64,000 bases of DNA from the NCBI GenBank assembly GCA_963855995.1, contig OY979716.1:88747042-88811041 (forward strand). Reading direction: 5' to 3'. Shown here one piece after another: positions 23,066 to 32,975 of the stretch. This stretch comes from Muricea muricata. Lineage: Eukaryota > Cnidaria > Anthozoa > Malacalcyonacea > Plexauridae. Each line of letters begins with the position of its first letter. Within the stretch, counting starts at the first letter, position 1. Made by a program: the position numbers and the translations under genes. The notes under the pieces were generated by a model that saw nothing but the letters and a program-made list of their open reading frames with translations, did no database searches and was not told the origin of the DNA.

Positions 23066-23154
23066 AACCTCTGACCGCCCTAGTCAGAGGACGGTCCTCG
23101 TTTTCCGGCGTTCTGCCTGTGTTCCCGCCAGTCAAATTCCTGTCAATTTGGGCA

Positions 23155-23230
23155 TTTCAACAGCCGATCCTCAGGTGACCAACTTGCCAACAACGAAAGT
23201 AAGTAGATGCGTTACTCCCAGACCGTCTTG
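23155..23230 (-). pseudogene. Gag nucleocapsid zinc-knuckle remnant
   Basis: The minus strand encodes YFRCWQVGHLRIGC before a stop. This keeps the first Cys, the His and the last Cys of a CCHC knuckle with one Cys missing, directly upstream of the protease as expected for gag. Confidence 0.55.
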
Positions 23231-23457
23231 ATCCCCAGGGTTTACGTCTCTCCCCTCTCTGATGACTGTTCATTTTGTCTGGCCTCAACGGTAGAGGCCA
23301 TTGCTTTAACTTATTTTAACATCTAGTTAAACCATTTGGGAGGGTTATCTGCATTGCTGCGAGCACTTTCCCCAGGCTCCTGGACTACAGATTGCTGTGC
23401 ACATCCTACATATTTGGCTTCATTACTACCGTACGCCTCTTTTTCCCCATATCTACA

Positions 23458-23914
23458 ATCTTGGACAAAATAGTTTGGCAAAACCTATTTTGCTTTCTTA
23501 TTTTTCGTCATACAGTTATTTGCCTACTATATTTAATTTTAGGTACTCTTGTCCCTCCCCCTATATCAATGTTGCTATCTTCATGAAAATCCTCGGGTAA
23601 AAACACGTGTATAGGCGCAAACAACATTGATGTTGGGGGAAGGGGAATAAAATGCCATTTTTGCCATATATTTTGTCCAGGATTTAATCTTGGACAAAAT
23701 AGTTTGGCAAAACCTATTTTGCTTTCTTATTTTTCGTCATACAGTTATTTTGTCTACTATATTTAATTTTAGGTACGCTTGTCCCTCCCCCTATATCAAT
23801 GTTGCTATTTTCAGGAAAATCCTCGCGTAAAAACACGTGTATAGGCGCAAACAACATTGGTATTGGGGGAAGGGGAATAGAATGCCATTTTTGCCATATA
23901 TTTTGTCCAGGATT
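23458..23914. repeat. Tandem pair of ~228-bp MITE-like units
   Basis: Two nearly identical units (23,458-23,687 and 23,688-23,914) each start ATCTTGGACAAAATAG and end TATTTTGTCCAGGAT. The repeats are direct, and each unit has inverted ends, so two copies of one MITE lie head to tail. Confidence 0.8.
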
Positions 23915-24319
23915 GTCTATACTTAGTCCAAAAACGTACGAAACGTTTGTCTTACATAATTAATAGACTTCGGCAAAAAACATTTTATTTCCATGTTAGG
24001 GATATGCTAAAGTGCGTCAGATTTATTACAAATTTTCATCGATAATATCTAAGCAATTAATTCCAGGGGGGGACGTCGCTCGTTATGCTCGGAAGTATTT
24101 AATATCTAAGGACCTTATAGAAGTTTATATATAGCATGATGTCATGTCATTTTCGTCCACGTTTTTGGAGAGTTTACGTAGCTTCTTCCTCGCTATTGAC
24201 TTGCTAACGATTTATTTGTCTTTATTGACTTGCTAACGATTTATTTGCTATTGATTTACTTGTCTGAAGTAAATAATTAGAACCTAAAAGTCATAACTCA
24301 ACCTATTTATGTATCTACA

Positions 24320-24560
24320 ATCTACGACGCGGGACGTTATAGACACGTTACCGACACGTTACCAACACGTTACCAAACCCTAGATTATGATATGAACTTA
24401 ATAATATTGTTTTATGACACGTTACCACACGTTACCATAATATTTAAAAAAGAAGCATATTTTATTTGTTTAAAAGAAATGGGGGTAACGTGTTGTTCTC
24501 TTTAAATTATATTAGTATTTTAGTGGTAACGTGTGCGGTAGTTGTACTGTCCCGCCCGTA
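24320..24560. repeat. ACACGTTACC motif array, MITE-like
   Basis: Five direct copies of ACACGTTACC lie at 24,350-24,436 and two inverted copies (GGTAACGTGT) at about 24,484 and 24,524. They are bounded by GCGGGACGT and CTGTCCCGCCC. The layout resembles a MITE with subterminal transposase-binding repeats. Confidence 0.5.
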
Positions 24561-24731
24561 TAGCCCCTAATTATAAATTCAAGATGGCGGCGTTCCGTAT
24601 TGGACAGGAAGTAATTAGTATGTAGGTTGTTGTCGGAAGTATGCAGAACTGGTATGACGTCATAGCAATGAGAGACACAAGAAACATGGTTTTTGAAAAA
24701 ATGTATTGTTTACAACAAATGTTAAAATTAC

Positions 24732-24840
24732 GGTATAGGACTGATCGATATAGAACTGTTCGGTACGGGACTGTTCGATATAGAACTGATCGATATATAA
24801 CTGTGTATAAGATTACGGTATAGAACTGTTCGATATAGAG
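24732..24840. repeat. Minisatellite of GATATAGAACTGTTC units
   Basis: About seven degenerate copies of a 15-20 bp unit (CGATATAGAACTGTTCGG) lie in tandem just outside the leftmost Polinton gene. Confidence 0.65.
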
Positions 24841-24845
24841 TTGCT

Positions 24846-25295
24846 TTATACGCCTACCCAGAGACGATTACATTCGGTAAGTTGTCCGCATTCTAGTGAG
24901 TGTTCGTAGGGCAGGAGTGAGAGTAGGTCTGCGAGATCTGCAGTGCATTCTGCGTGGAGTTTTGTATGGCAGCACGTTGCGCAGTTGAGTTTTTCGCTGT
25001 ATTCTTGTAGGCAAAGAAAACAGGTGTCTTCGTACGGATAGGCGGTTCTGCAATAGGCGCAGTGTACGACGTATTCTTTGTTGGATGTAGATGCCCATGT
25101 CTTGAAGCAGCAGGTGTGGGCGAGATGTCCGCAGCACGGCAGTTTGAGCACTAGAAACTGTCCTTTTGTGATGGTTTCAAAGCAAAAGTGACACGTTTTT
25201 TCTTGTTCGGCGGGAGGGCTCAATAGGCCGAATAGTGCTATGATTGTAGGTGATAAGACATCTTCTGCTTCGGCCAGAGTTCCTACGTGCTCCAT
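24846..25295 (-). CDS. RING-like zinc-binding accessory protein
   Basis: Starting at the ATG at 25,295 the product is 150 residues. It shows CHFC at residues 35-38, LPCCGHLAHTCC at 53-63 and CAYC at 79-82, a RING-type cross-brace. A second cluster follows (CFLC at 92-95, CATCCH at 105-110, then HAEC). RING proteins are usually E3 ubiquitin ligases. The extended frame upstream of this ATG is just the translated repeat array at 25,321-25,420, so the internal ATG is preferred. It is the leftmost gene of the Polinton, transcribed outward, and appears intact. Confidence 0.65.
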   Translation of the reverse strand: MEHVGTLAEAEDVLSPTIIALFGLLSPPAEQEKTCHFCFETITKGQFLVLKLPCCGHLAHTCCFKTWASTSNKEYVVHCAYCRTAYPYEDTCFLCLQEYSEKLNCATCCHTKLHAECTADLADLLSLLPYEHSLECGQLTECNRLWVGV

Positions 25296-25320
25296 GTTTA
25301 GCGATCGAGTGGCGTTGTTG

Positions 25321-25420
25321 TAAAATCTCCCGTGAGATATCACGTCAGATCTCCCGTCAGATATCACGTCAGATCTCTCGTGAGATATCACGTCAGATAT
25401 CACGTCAAATCTCCCGTGAT
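25321..25420. promoter_or_regulatory. Palindromic array with ACGTCA half-sites upstream of the RING gene
   Basis: A run of GATATCACGTCAGATCTCCC-type units contains four ACGTCA sites, the CRE/ATF half-site. It lies 26 bp upstream of the RING start codon. An inverted relative lies at 44,401-44,526 before the C2H2 gene. Confidence 0.55.
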
Positions 25421-25436
25421 ATTCTATATTGAACAA

Positions 25437-26477
25437 AGATTATACAGAAATACACTGATTTAACTTTTATTTTAATTCTTGTGAAAAAAGTACAGTGTTA
25501 TTTAAATAATTGTATCAAATATAAAAAGTTTTAAAATAATAGTATTCCATTTTATTCATTCTACAAAGAAAAGAGGGGTAGAAGTTTAGTACTGAATGTT
25601 TGATGTTATGGATCTATTACACAATTTCTTACCAAAGTATTAAATTCTTCCCACATGGGGTCGCCTTTCAATTGGTTTTCCTAAAGAGGGAAAGAATTTG
25701 TTGTAAATGTACAAAACTGTTTACAAATTTTATACACACCAGAATTTCATACATACCAGAAGCCTCTTTATTTCGACGTTTAAATTTTCCTCCTCTGAGG
25801 AGCTGGCAGCGGTAGCGGTGGTGGAGGCGGCGGTGGTGACGGTATCGGACCACATAGGGTTGCTGAGTGAAAATATGCTAAAAGATTATGAAAAAAAGAT
25901 TTTGAAATATTTGTTTACAAACTAATTTCAAGTAACATATTACGAAGACGGGTGGTTTTTGTTTATGAATTTCACGCACCCGGTTTTCAACTGAACACCA
26001 CTCGAGGTTTCTCTCCTGCCGATTTTCTTGTTGTTGTTGTTGTTGTTGCCTCTGTATTGGGTTTGAAAAAAAAGTATGTGGAGTTTAAAAATACAGTTAG
26101 GGGTTAGTAAAAATTTTTTACAAAGTTAGGAAGACACTAAAACCGCCAACATTACCGCTTTTTCGGCGAAAAAATCCGTATACATTTGGGGAGCTTTATT
26201 TCACACATACAAAATAAACTCCTCTTTTAATTTCTGATTTTTTAAAAAACATTTTCCTGTATTTCTCCTGATAATCCGCATGCCGTGTTCTTCCCATTTT
26301 GACCTTGTTCTTGAACTTGAACTTGCTCTTGAATTTCCCGCCAAGATTTCTGTGTGTTTCCACCATTATTTTTCGTATTTCCGAAGAAGTATAAATATCT
26401 TACATGACGTTTTACATTTTCGTCGTTTAATTACTTGCGTGTGCGTTGGGTGTTTATTATGAGTCTGAGCATACACG
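25437..26477. other. Intergenic region within the Polinton
   Basis: No convincing gene is seen. A short GGTAGCGGTGGTGGAGGCGG stretch lies near 25,810, and a TTG microsatellite at about 26,027-26,048. Confidence 0.5.
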
Positions 26478-26747
26478 ATGGAGGTTATTGTGGACGAGCT
26501 GCGAAAAAACAATGCTAACATCGACATATCGACATTATCCCAACACATTCATTACGTGCTTGGCGTTCACGAGGATATGTACAACGAGAATCGTTTGAAT
26601 TCGGATGAATTGTTGAATGTTTTTAATGAAATGAACGTGAACAGTTTTGGTCGTGTCGTGGCTTACTTGGCGCTGGTCTTCCGAATGAATATTTCCAAGG
26701 AAGACGCGATACGTGAAGCCGTTTTTAAGAGACACCGCAAGAGTTGA
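26478..26747 (+). CDS. Polinton accessory ORF with BCL-2 BH1-like motif
   Basis: The 89-residue product is mostly helical in character and contains NVNSFGRVVAYLALVFRM at about residues 53-70. This resembles the BH1 signature of BCL-2 proteins (a Gly-Arg-Val-Val-Ala core). The frame ends at a TGA, but a neighbouring frame continues with GVGYALYEWSIS to about 26,811, so the gene is probably frameshifted near 26,725 and was originally longer. If BCL-2-like, it would inhibit host cell death. The assignment rests on one motif and is tentative. Confidence 0.4.
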   Translation: MEVIVDELRKNNANIDISTLSQHIHYVLGVHEDMYNENRLNSDELLNVFNEMNVNSFGRVVAYLALVFRMNISKEDAIREAVFKRHRKS

Positions 26748-26811
26748 GGGGAGGTTTATACGAAGAATATGTTCTGGCGTAGGATATGCACTGTACGAAT
26801 GGAGCATTTCG

Positions 26812-27411
26812 TAAAATTACTACCGTAATCACAAGACAAAACTTTAAAAGAGCGCAGATGGTTACTTATGTACAGTTGTGGTCGTTCTATAAATCTACTG
26901 AAAAATTTTTGCTATGGTGTTTTTACACCCTATATATTATAAATACAATATTTATAGAGACTTTCAGAGACATTTCTAAGGATTTTTAATCACATACTAT
27001 GAAAAGCTGTTGTACATTTGTATTAAAATAGTGTTTGACTTTTCTTGTGCGTATATTTTTCAACTGCAGCAAACGTCCTGACGTAAATTTTGAATTTCGC
27101 GCGCTACAGCACTAGCATATATTATTTCCAACAATCGGAGCGCTCGTTCCAAATTTAATCAAATCATTCGAGCTGTTGGTATATTTTTACTTAATGACCT
27201 TAATTTATGCATATTCGTTTGTATGTTTTGTATGTTAAAAGTTTAATTGGAGGTGTGCCTTGCATGGGATCTCGAGTCCCGTTTGCGCTCCTTCCTTTTG
27301 GTATATATATTTATTTATCCAATAAAGTTTTAATAATAATAATAACGAGGGGCCAGACGGTTTAGTATACTATATAGGATTTGAGCACGCGGAACGAGGT
27401 TCATTTACGTC
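26812..27411. other. Intergenic region upstream of the Polinton ATPase
   Basis: AT-rich, no gene. AATAATAATAATAACG at about 27,330-27,347 precedes the ATPase gene. Confidence 0.5.
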
Positions 27412-27998
27412 ATGAATGTCAGGTTTAAAACGCCTGCGAATTTCTACATTTGCGGACAGACGTAATGCGGGAAATCCTATTTCACGCGCTACATGTTACG
27501 TTATTTGGAAGAGCTATTTTATCCCGTTCCTACGAAAATCATCTACTGTTATGGAGAGCATCAGAAAGAATTTGACGAATTGCTTCCCAACGTGGAATTG
27601 ACGGAAGGATTTCCCGATCATATGAACGATATGGTTCGCGGGCACGAACACTCGCTCGTTGTCCTGGACGATTTAATGTCGTAATGTTCCAACGATCAGC
27701 ACGTTGCCGACCTGTTTACATCACGGAATATCCGTAGTGTACCTAACGCAAAATCTGTTTCCGCCCGGTAAATTATGGCGCACGATCAGTTTGAATTCTC
27801 ACTACTTTGTGATTTTTCGAAACCCGCGCGACTCGTTGGATATTTCAACCTTGGCTAAACAAATGTTTCCTGGATGTACGGACTACCTTATGGAATCGTT
27901 TCGCGACGCCACAAACAGGCCTTACGGGTACTGGGTGATCCATTGCCATTAACTCCCGCCCGAAAATATGCGGTTGAGAACGAACATTTAGCCCGGGG
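27412..27998 (+). pseudogene. Polinton packaging ATPase (FtsK/HerA type), truncated
   Basis: The frame opens at an ATG at 27,412. ANFYICGQT then meets a TAA inside the P-loop and continues CGKSYFTRYML, so the Walker A motif contains the stop. SLVVLDDLMS is the Walker B region, with the acidic pair. VVYLTQNLFPPG and FVIFRNPRD are sensor-like segments typical of Polinton ATPases. Further stops occur after WVIHCH and in the RLRTNI region, a frame change lies near 27,690, and the LINE junction truncates the C-terminus. The enzyme would pump genomic DNA into capsids. Confidence 0.8.
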
Positions 27999-28552
27999 AG
28001 TTATCAGGTGTCTTGGCGACAAGTCATACTACTGTATTTCGAGCTCCTCAGATTTGTCAAATTTTCGCTCAAAACCTGTTGACGATGCCCTTGAAAACAA
28101 TAAGTTATCCTCAAGAAACAACCTTCTTGTCATCTGTGGATCTCAGCTCTCGTGGAAAGGAGATATAGAAGGTTTAAAAGACTTTACACGTGATGTTTTG
28201 AAAATGATCGGTCGTTGGAAATCACCTGGCGGTGAGGTGAAAGCTTTCTACGACTTGAATGAGGAATATGAGGAATTAGTCTTCAAATGGCAAGGTTTGA
28301 AAAGGAAAAAGATCGAAATAGTAAAAGATCGTAAAAATGAACTTTTAAAGAACCTAAAGAGCCATGCCTGTGATGAAAATGGAGTGAACAACGGCAAAAT
28401 ATTCAACGACCACGTGTTGTACGAAGCCATTTCGTTGCCTTTGCCTTTGCCTTCCCGCACATGTAGCGAATGCGGTGTAGATGAATCTCATTCCGATCAC
28501 ACCGAAATTGAATGTAAACTCATAGAGGTTGTTAGTCGACTTAGCAGGCTTG

Positions 28553-30022
28553 TATGGAGGGTAATCACCGCCAAAATTAAAAACAAAATTTTGTACTTCT
28601 TTATGCTCATTTTGCTATTCACGTCATGCGTGATGATGTTACAGTTTTGAATTTTTATGTTAAAGAATTCAATTTTGATGTTCATAATTCGCCTTTGCAC
28701 TTCTGTTTTTGCATCCTGTTCTCAAGCATTCCATTGTGATGACGTCACATTATGTGTGACACTCAGAACACAATTTTCGACGGTATTTAATATGATAACT
28801 TATTTCCGGCCAAAACTATAATTAGATGAATCTGCAATAAGTTTAATTTCCGAGGCAAGGGACATGTTTTTGAGTGTCATATCGATAACGAGTTGCTGAA
28901 CACATTGTTATGTTCACAATTATTTACCGGTTACCCCGAGCGCCCGGAATTTGAGATTCCAAAGGAGATTCTTCGTTTCTTGTTTGATAAACGATTTACG
29001 GTCGTGGAAACGGCGACTCTTCTTGGAGTTAATCAAGGAGAATGAATGATGGCAATTGAAATACCAGACGGAAACGTAATGTGAATATGAATATTAATTC
29101 CCAGCAAGTAATTTTAAATGCATACATGTCAAACAATTCAAGTTTATATGTACTATTTACAACATGAGCGGCCGTGTTGTATCAGCATATACAAACTGGA
29201 GCCGAAGGCGAGAGTTGTACATCTGATACAACACGGACGCGAATTTTGTAAATAGCTTGTGAAACTCTCCAATTTTATAGATCAATTTGCGAAGTAATTT
29301 TGAAAATACACTTATATAAGACGAGAAAATCAAAGTTAAAGTTTATGAAAATCAACAGAATTCTGTATCAGAGTATACAGACTCCTTCACGCTCATGATT
29401 TCTTTTGTGTTTTCTTTATGAATTATTAATGATTTCACAATAAATTTAATTTGCTAACGTTTTGTCGCTACATCGCAACATCATCAGAGCTATATACAAT
29501 GAATAAACATAAGTTGTATCTATATATACATGATAACTAAGTATTATATTACAAACGTTAAAAATTTAAAAAGAATAATTTTAAAGCGAGAAAAGCTAGT
29601 CGATACAATAATAAAGCCAGTAAAATAAAGAAAGCTAAAGATACAATATTGCTGTAGTCTCGATCTGTACTGCCTTCTAAATCAGCAATACAGTTCACAA
29701 TAGTATCGCGACTCGAAGAAGATTTAAAAACTCTCGACGATCGACGTTTTCCGCCACATTGCTTATACAATTATATTAAAATTATAGTTTTTAACCGGAA
29801 ATAAATTATCATATTAAATACCGTCGAAAATTGTGTTCTGAGTGTCACGCATAATGAGACGATGGAATGTTTGAGAACAGGATGCAAAAACAGAAGTGCA
29901 GAGGCGAGTTATGAACATCAAAATTCAAAACTGTAACATCATCACGCATGACGTGAATAGCAAAATGAGCATAAAGAAGTACAAAATTTTGTTTTTAATT
30001 TTGGCGGTGATTACCCTCCATA
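28553..30022. mobile_element. TIR element (1,470 bp) with 6-bp duplication, nested in LINE
   Basis: The ends TATGGAGGGTAATCACCGCC and its inverse begin inverted repeats of roughly 270 bp. GGCTTG flanks both sides (28,547-28,552 and 30,023-30,028). The core contains a hairpin (GTGTTGTATCAG near 29,172, CTGATACAACAC near 29,222) and a degenerate Penelope-type sequence at 29,454-29,495. There is no transposase. The 6-bp duplication leaves the superfamily open. Confidence 0.85.
29454..29495 (-). ncRNA. Degenerate hammerhead-like remnant
   Basis: The minus strand has CTGATGA, then a 5-bp stem (GTTGC/GCGAC), then AAAACGTTAGC where GAAA is expected, and a short stem I (AGC/GCT). One core base is changed, so activity is unlikely. 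It resembles the Penelope-associated motif. Confidence 0.35.
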
Positions 30023-30648
30023 GGCTTGAAGGGAAAACGATGAATGAAAAGAAAGCGGAGTCAGGGTTGATTGAAAGCAATAAAATTATGGCGGCCGAGA
30101 TTGAGAGTTTGAAAGCGACTGTGGCCAAGTTACGAGAAGAAAACGACACAATCAGGAACTTATTAGATGTTAAGCAAAGCGAGTGGATCGAAACTGAATC
30201 AAAGAGGAAAACGAGTAAACCCAAAGCAGCCGCAACGCCAACAACGTCAATTGTAAATCACTTTGACACCGTGGTTATTGAAGATTCAGGGGATGAAGAA
30301 ATTCAAGTAAGCCAGACAAATGAAGCTGCCAATATTAGCAAACAAATCGAAAGCTACCGAGCTAAACAGAAGCGGGATTTTCAAAAAATGAGAAAAACGA
30401 GAGAAAACCACAAGAACCGTCAAAACTATCCAAAAGAACCCGAAAAGAAGACACTTGTAATAGGAGATTCTATGATAAAACATATTGAAGCAACGAAGGT
30501 CCAAAGGGCGGCAAGAAGCAAAACCGTTTGTCACTCGTACAGTGGAGCCACAGTTGGTCAACTACAGAAAAAGTTCGAAGAAAATTGCCAAAACGACGAG
30601 TACAAAACCATCATAATTCAAGTAATATAAAGAAGACAAAATCGCTTT

Positions 30649-32141
30649 ATGAATTGTATCAATTGTCAATTAATTAAAGAAGCTACTCGGGTAACTATGA
30701 CAACTTCCAGCCTCATTGATCATATAGTCACAAATACCCCAGAAAAAATTTCTGATTCTGGTGTTATTCACACAGGTATAAGTGATCATAGTTCAGTATT
30801 TGCAATCAGAAAGATCTCTGTCACTAAGAATCGAGAAAACATAGTTAAAACTTGGCAGGAAATTGTAGACCAATCTCAGTTCTGCCTGTTATTAGCAAAA
30901 CTGTGGAAAAAATATTATATGATCAGTTGTATAATTACTTATCCAAATTCAATCTGCTCAGTGATAGTCAATTTGGTTTTGGAAAATTTCATTCTACAGC
31001 TACAGCACTACTTGACTGCAAAAGTGATTGGTATATGAATGTAGACAGGAAAATGTTTAACCTAGTAGTCCAAATTGATCTGAAAAAAGCATTCGATACA
31101 GTTGATCATCAAATATTATTGAGAAAACTAAAGATCTACGGTATAAAACACCCAGCTCTGGCACGTCTTGAGTCATATCTTTCATATCGAAATCAAAAAT
31201 GTCATATAAACAGATATCTTTCGTCAAAGAAAATGATTAAATGCGGCATTCCACAAGGCTCTATTCTGGGACGCCTATTTTTTCTATTATACACCAATGA
31301 TTTGCCTCAATGTCTGTCAAAAACAAAACCTCGATTATTTGCGGACGACACGAACCTAACAGCTTCAGGAGACTCCATACCTTATCTTGAAAATGCAGTG
31401 AACTCTGACCTAGAAAACCTCAGAAAATGGTTAATTGCCAACAGACTAACCCTCAATGTTGCAAAAACTAAATTTATGTTAATTGGAACAAAACAAATGA
31501 TTAAAAGTATTTCAAATTTGCAGCTAAATGTTGTAATTGAAAACAATCCTGTTAAGCAAGTGATTGAGTGTAAAACCCTTGGGGTTACTGTGGACCAGCA
31601 TTTGTCGTGGAAAAGTAACAATGAAAATATTTGTAAGAAAATAACATCAGGAATATCTGCTCTTAGACGTTTAAAAGAATTTGTCGATAGACAAACACTT
31701 GTGTCTGTTTATAATGCTATTGTTCGCCCATACTTTGACTACTGCTGGGAAGTATGGGATGTATTCGGTGAAACACAGTCAAAACGACTCCAAAAACTCC
31801 AAAATAGAGCAGCTAGAATCATAATGAATATGAGCAGTGATGTACATCAAACTGTTGTTTTACATGCATTGGGTTGGAAGACACTTGAAGCGGAAAGGAA
31901 GAAAGCCAAAGCAAAAATGATGTACAAGTTATTGAATAACATGAGCCCACAATCACTCACCAAATTATTCACTTATAAAGATGAGGTGACTAGTTATAAT
32001 CTGCGAAATATGTCAAGCAATCTTTGTTTACCACGTCCGCGTACTAATAATATGAAAAGAAGCTTCATGTACGGTGGAGCATTTCTCTGGAATTCCATTC
32101 CAAGGGAAATTAAAGAAAGCAAATCCCTTTCTTCCTTTTGA
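30649..32141 (+). CDS. LINE endonuclease end and reverse transcriptase
   Basis: The first frame (30,649-30,850) ends an exonuclease-endonuclease-phosphatase domain: SLIDHIVTN and HTGISDHSSVF, with the SDH motif. The RT follows in another frame (30,852-32,141, 429 codons). It shows NCRPISVLPVISKTVEKIL, VQIDLKKAFDTVDHQILL (palm A), IPQGSILGRLFFLLYTNDL (motif B) and LFADDTNL, the catalytic ADD box. The C-terminal thumb is present to the end. The RT frame itself is open and well preserved although the endonuclease is truncated. Confidence 0.85.
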
Positions 32142-32975
32142 ACGAAAATCGCTACCCACATTGATAGATAAAATCAAGTACTGTATATATATCTTATTGA
32201 ATGGTTTGACATATAATCCGGCCGAGTATTTTACGAGTTTCGAACGTATTTTGCGAGAAACGAGTAAAATGCTCGGCCGGATTATATGTCAAACCATTCA
32301 ATGGGATTTTTATTATATGACATACCTGAAAAAGAACTTTTCCTTCGTTTTTCGGAGGATTTGCATTTATGTGGCCTTGTGAACGGCAAGTGAAATAAGA
32401 AAAACAATAAAAGAAGTTGCGAGTTGCATACTAAATAAGGAAAAACCGTTTACACTGACATCATCATTCTTTAATCTGATTGGATAAAATATTACAAATA
32501 CAAAAACCTGTCAATCAAGTTTTACATTTTTCATTTTGACTGCAAAAAGTCGGATTTTTGCTTCGTCTACACCAGAAAAACCGGTATGGACGAAAGCAAA
32601 TACGACTTTTACCGTGTAATCCGCTCTCAGATTTTTCGTGTTCTCGTGACCTTATTTGGTAAAATGGCGTCATTGCCATATAATAAACGTATATACTATA
32701 CCTGTAAATAGACTGTCTCCTTACGTACTATTATTATATTACTTCCTAACAAGTTCCTCGTCAAAATTTTTTACCTATACCTCACTTTACCTATATATTA
32801 TTATTGTAAATAGTTTTAGTAAATTTTGTTATGATATTGTACATGCACATATACACGCCCCTCGTGGAAATCAGCTTCGGTTGACGAGGTCAGCGCGTTT
32901 AAATAAAGTTATCTATCTATCTATCTTACCTATCTATTTAAACTGTGTGCGCAAAAGGAAACGGTCATTTCCAAT
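32142..32975. other. LINE 3' UTR with small foldbacks
   Basis: No gene. A second smaller foldback lies at about 32,548-32,618 (GTCGGATTTTTGCTTCGTC against GACGAAAGCAAATACGAC). The TATC tail ends near 32,940, where Polinton sequence resumes. Confidence 0.6.
32196..32302. repeat. 107-bp near-palindrome in LINE 3' region
   Basis: ATTGAATGGTTTGACATATA at the left matches TATATGTCAAACCATTCAAT at the right. The arms extend about 47 bp with a loop of about 10 bp. Probably a foldback MITE. Confidence 0.8.

Larger units (their letters stand above)
21890..23400 (-). mobile_element. Ty3/Gypsy retrotransposon, 5' half (gag end, protease, RT start)
   Basis: The minus strand carries a gag zinc knuckle remnant, an aspartic protease and the first part of RT, ending at a KDKGLKICV stretch at about 21,890. 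The RT resumes near 13,360 on the same strand. Polarity, family and breakpoint suggest a single element split by later insertions. Confidence 0.7.
28060..30630 (+). pseudogene. LINE ORF1 with SGNH-type domain, split by a transposon
   Basis: The first part (to 28,552) includes helical segments and a CSECGVDESHSDHTEIEC cysteine/histidine cluster. The second part (30,029-30,630) has a coiled coil (about 30,050-30,180) and then TLVIGDSMIKHI and YSGATVGQL, the block I and later blocks of an SGNH esterase-type domain found in CR1-clade ORF1 proteins. Removing the nested element with one copy of its 6-bp duplication leaves the frame continuous. ORF1 proteins bind RNA and assist retrotransposition. 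Confidence 0.7.
27999..32940 (+). mobile_element. CR1-like LINE inserted in the Polinton
   Basis: It contains an ORF1 with coiled-coil and SGNH-type sequence, a fragment of endonuclease, a long reverse transcriptase and a 3' UTR ending in GTTATCTATCTATCTATC at about 32,908-32,925. A 1,470-bp element is nested at 28,553-30,022. The 5' end against the Polinton ATPase near 28,000 is approximate. Most of the endonuclease is missing between 30,630 and 30,649, so it is an internally deleted copy. Confidence 0.75.

Noticed and set aside
25321-25420. Protein repeats (SDVIS) at the start of the RING ORF
   Set aside because: They are translations of the palindromic regulatory-type array upstream of the more likely ATG at 25,295.
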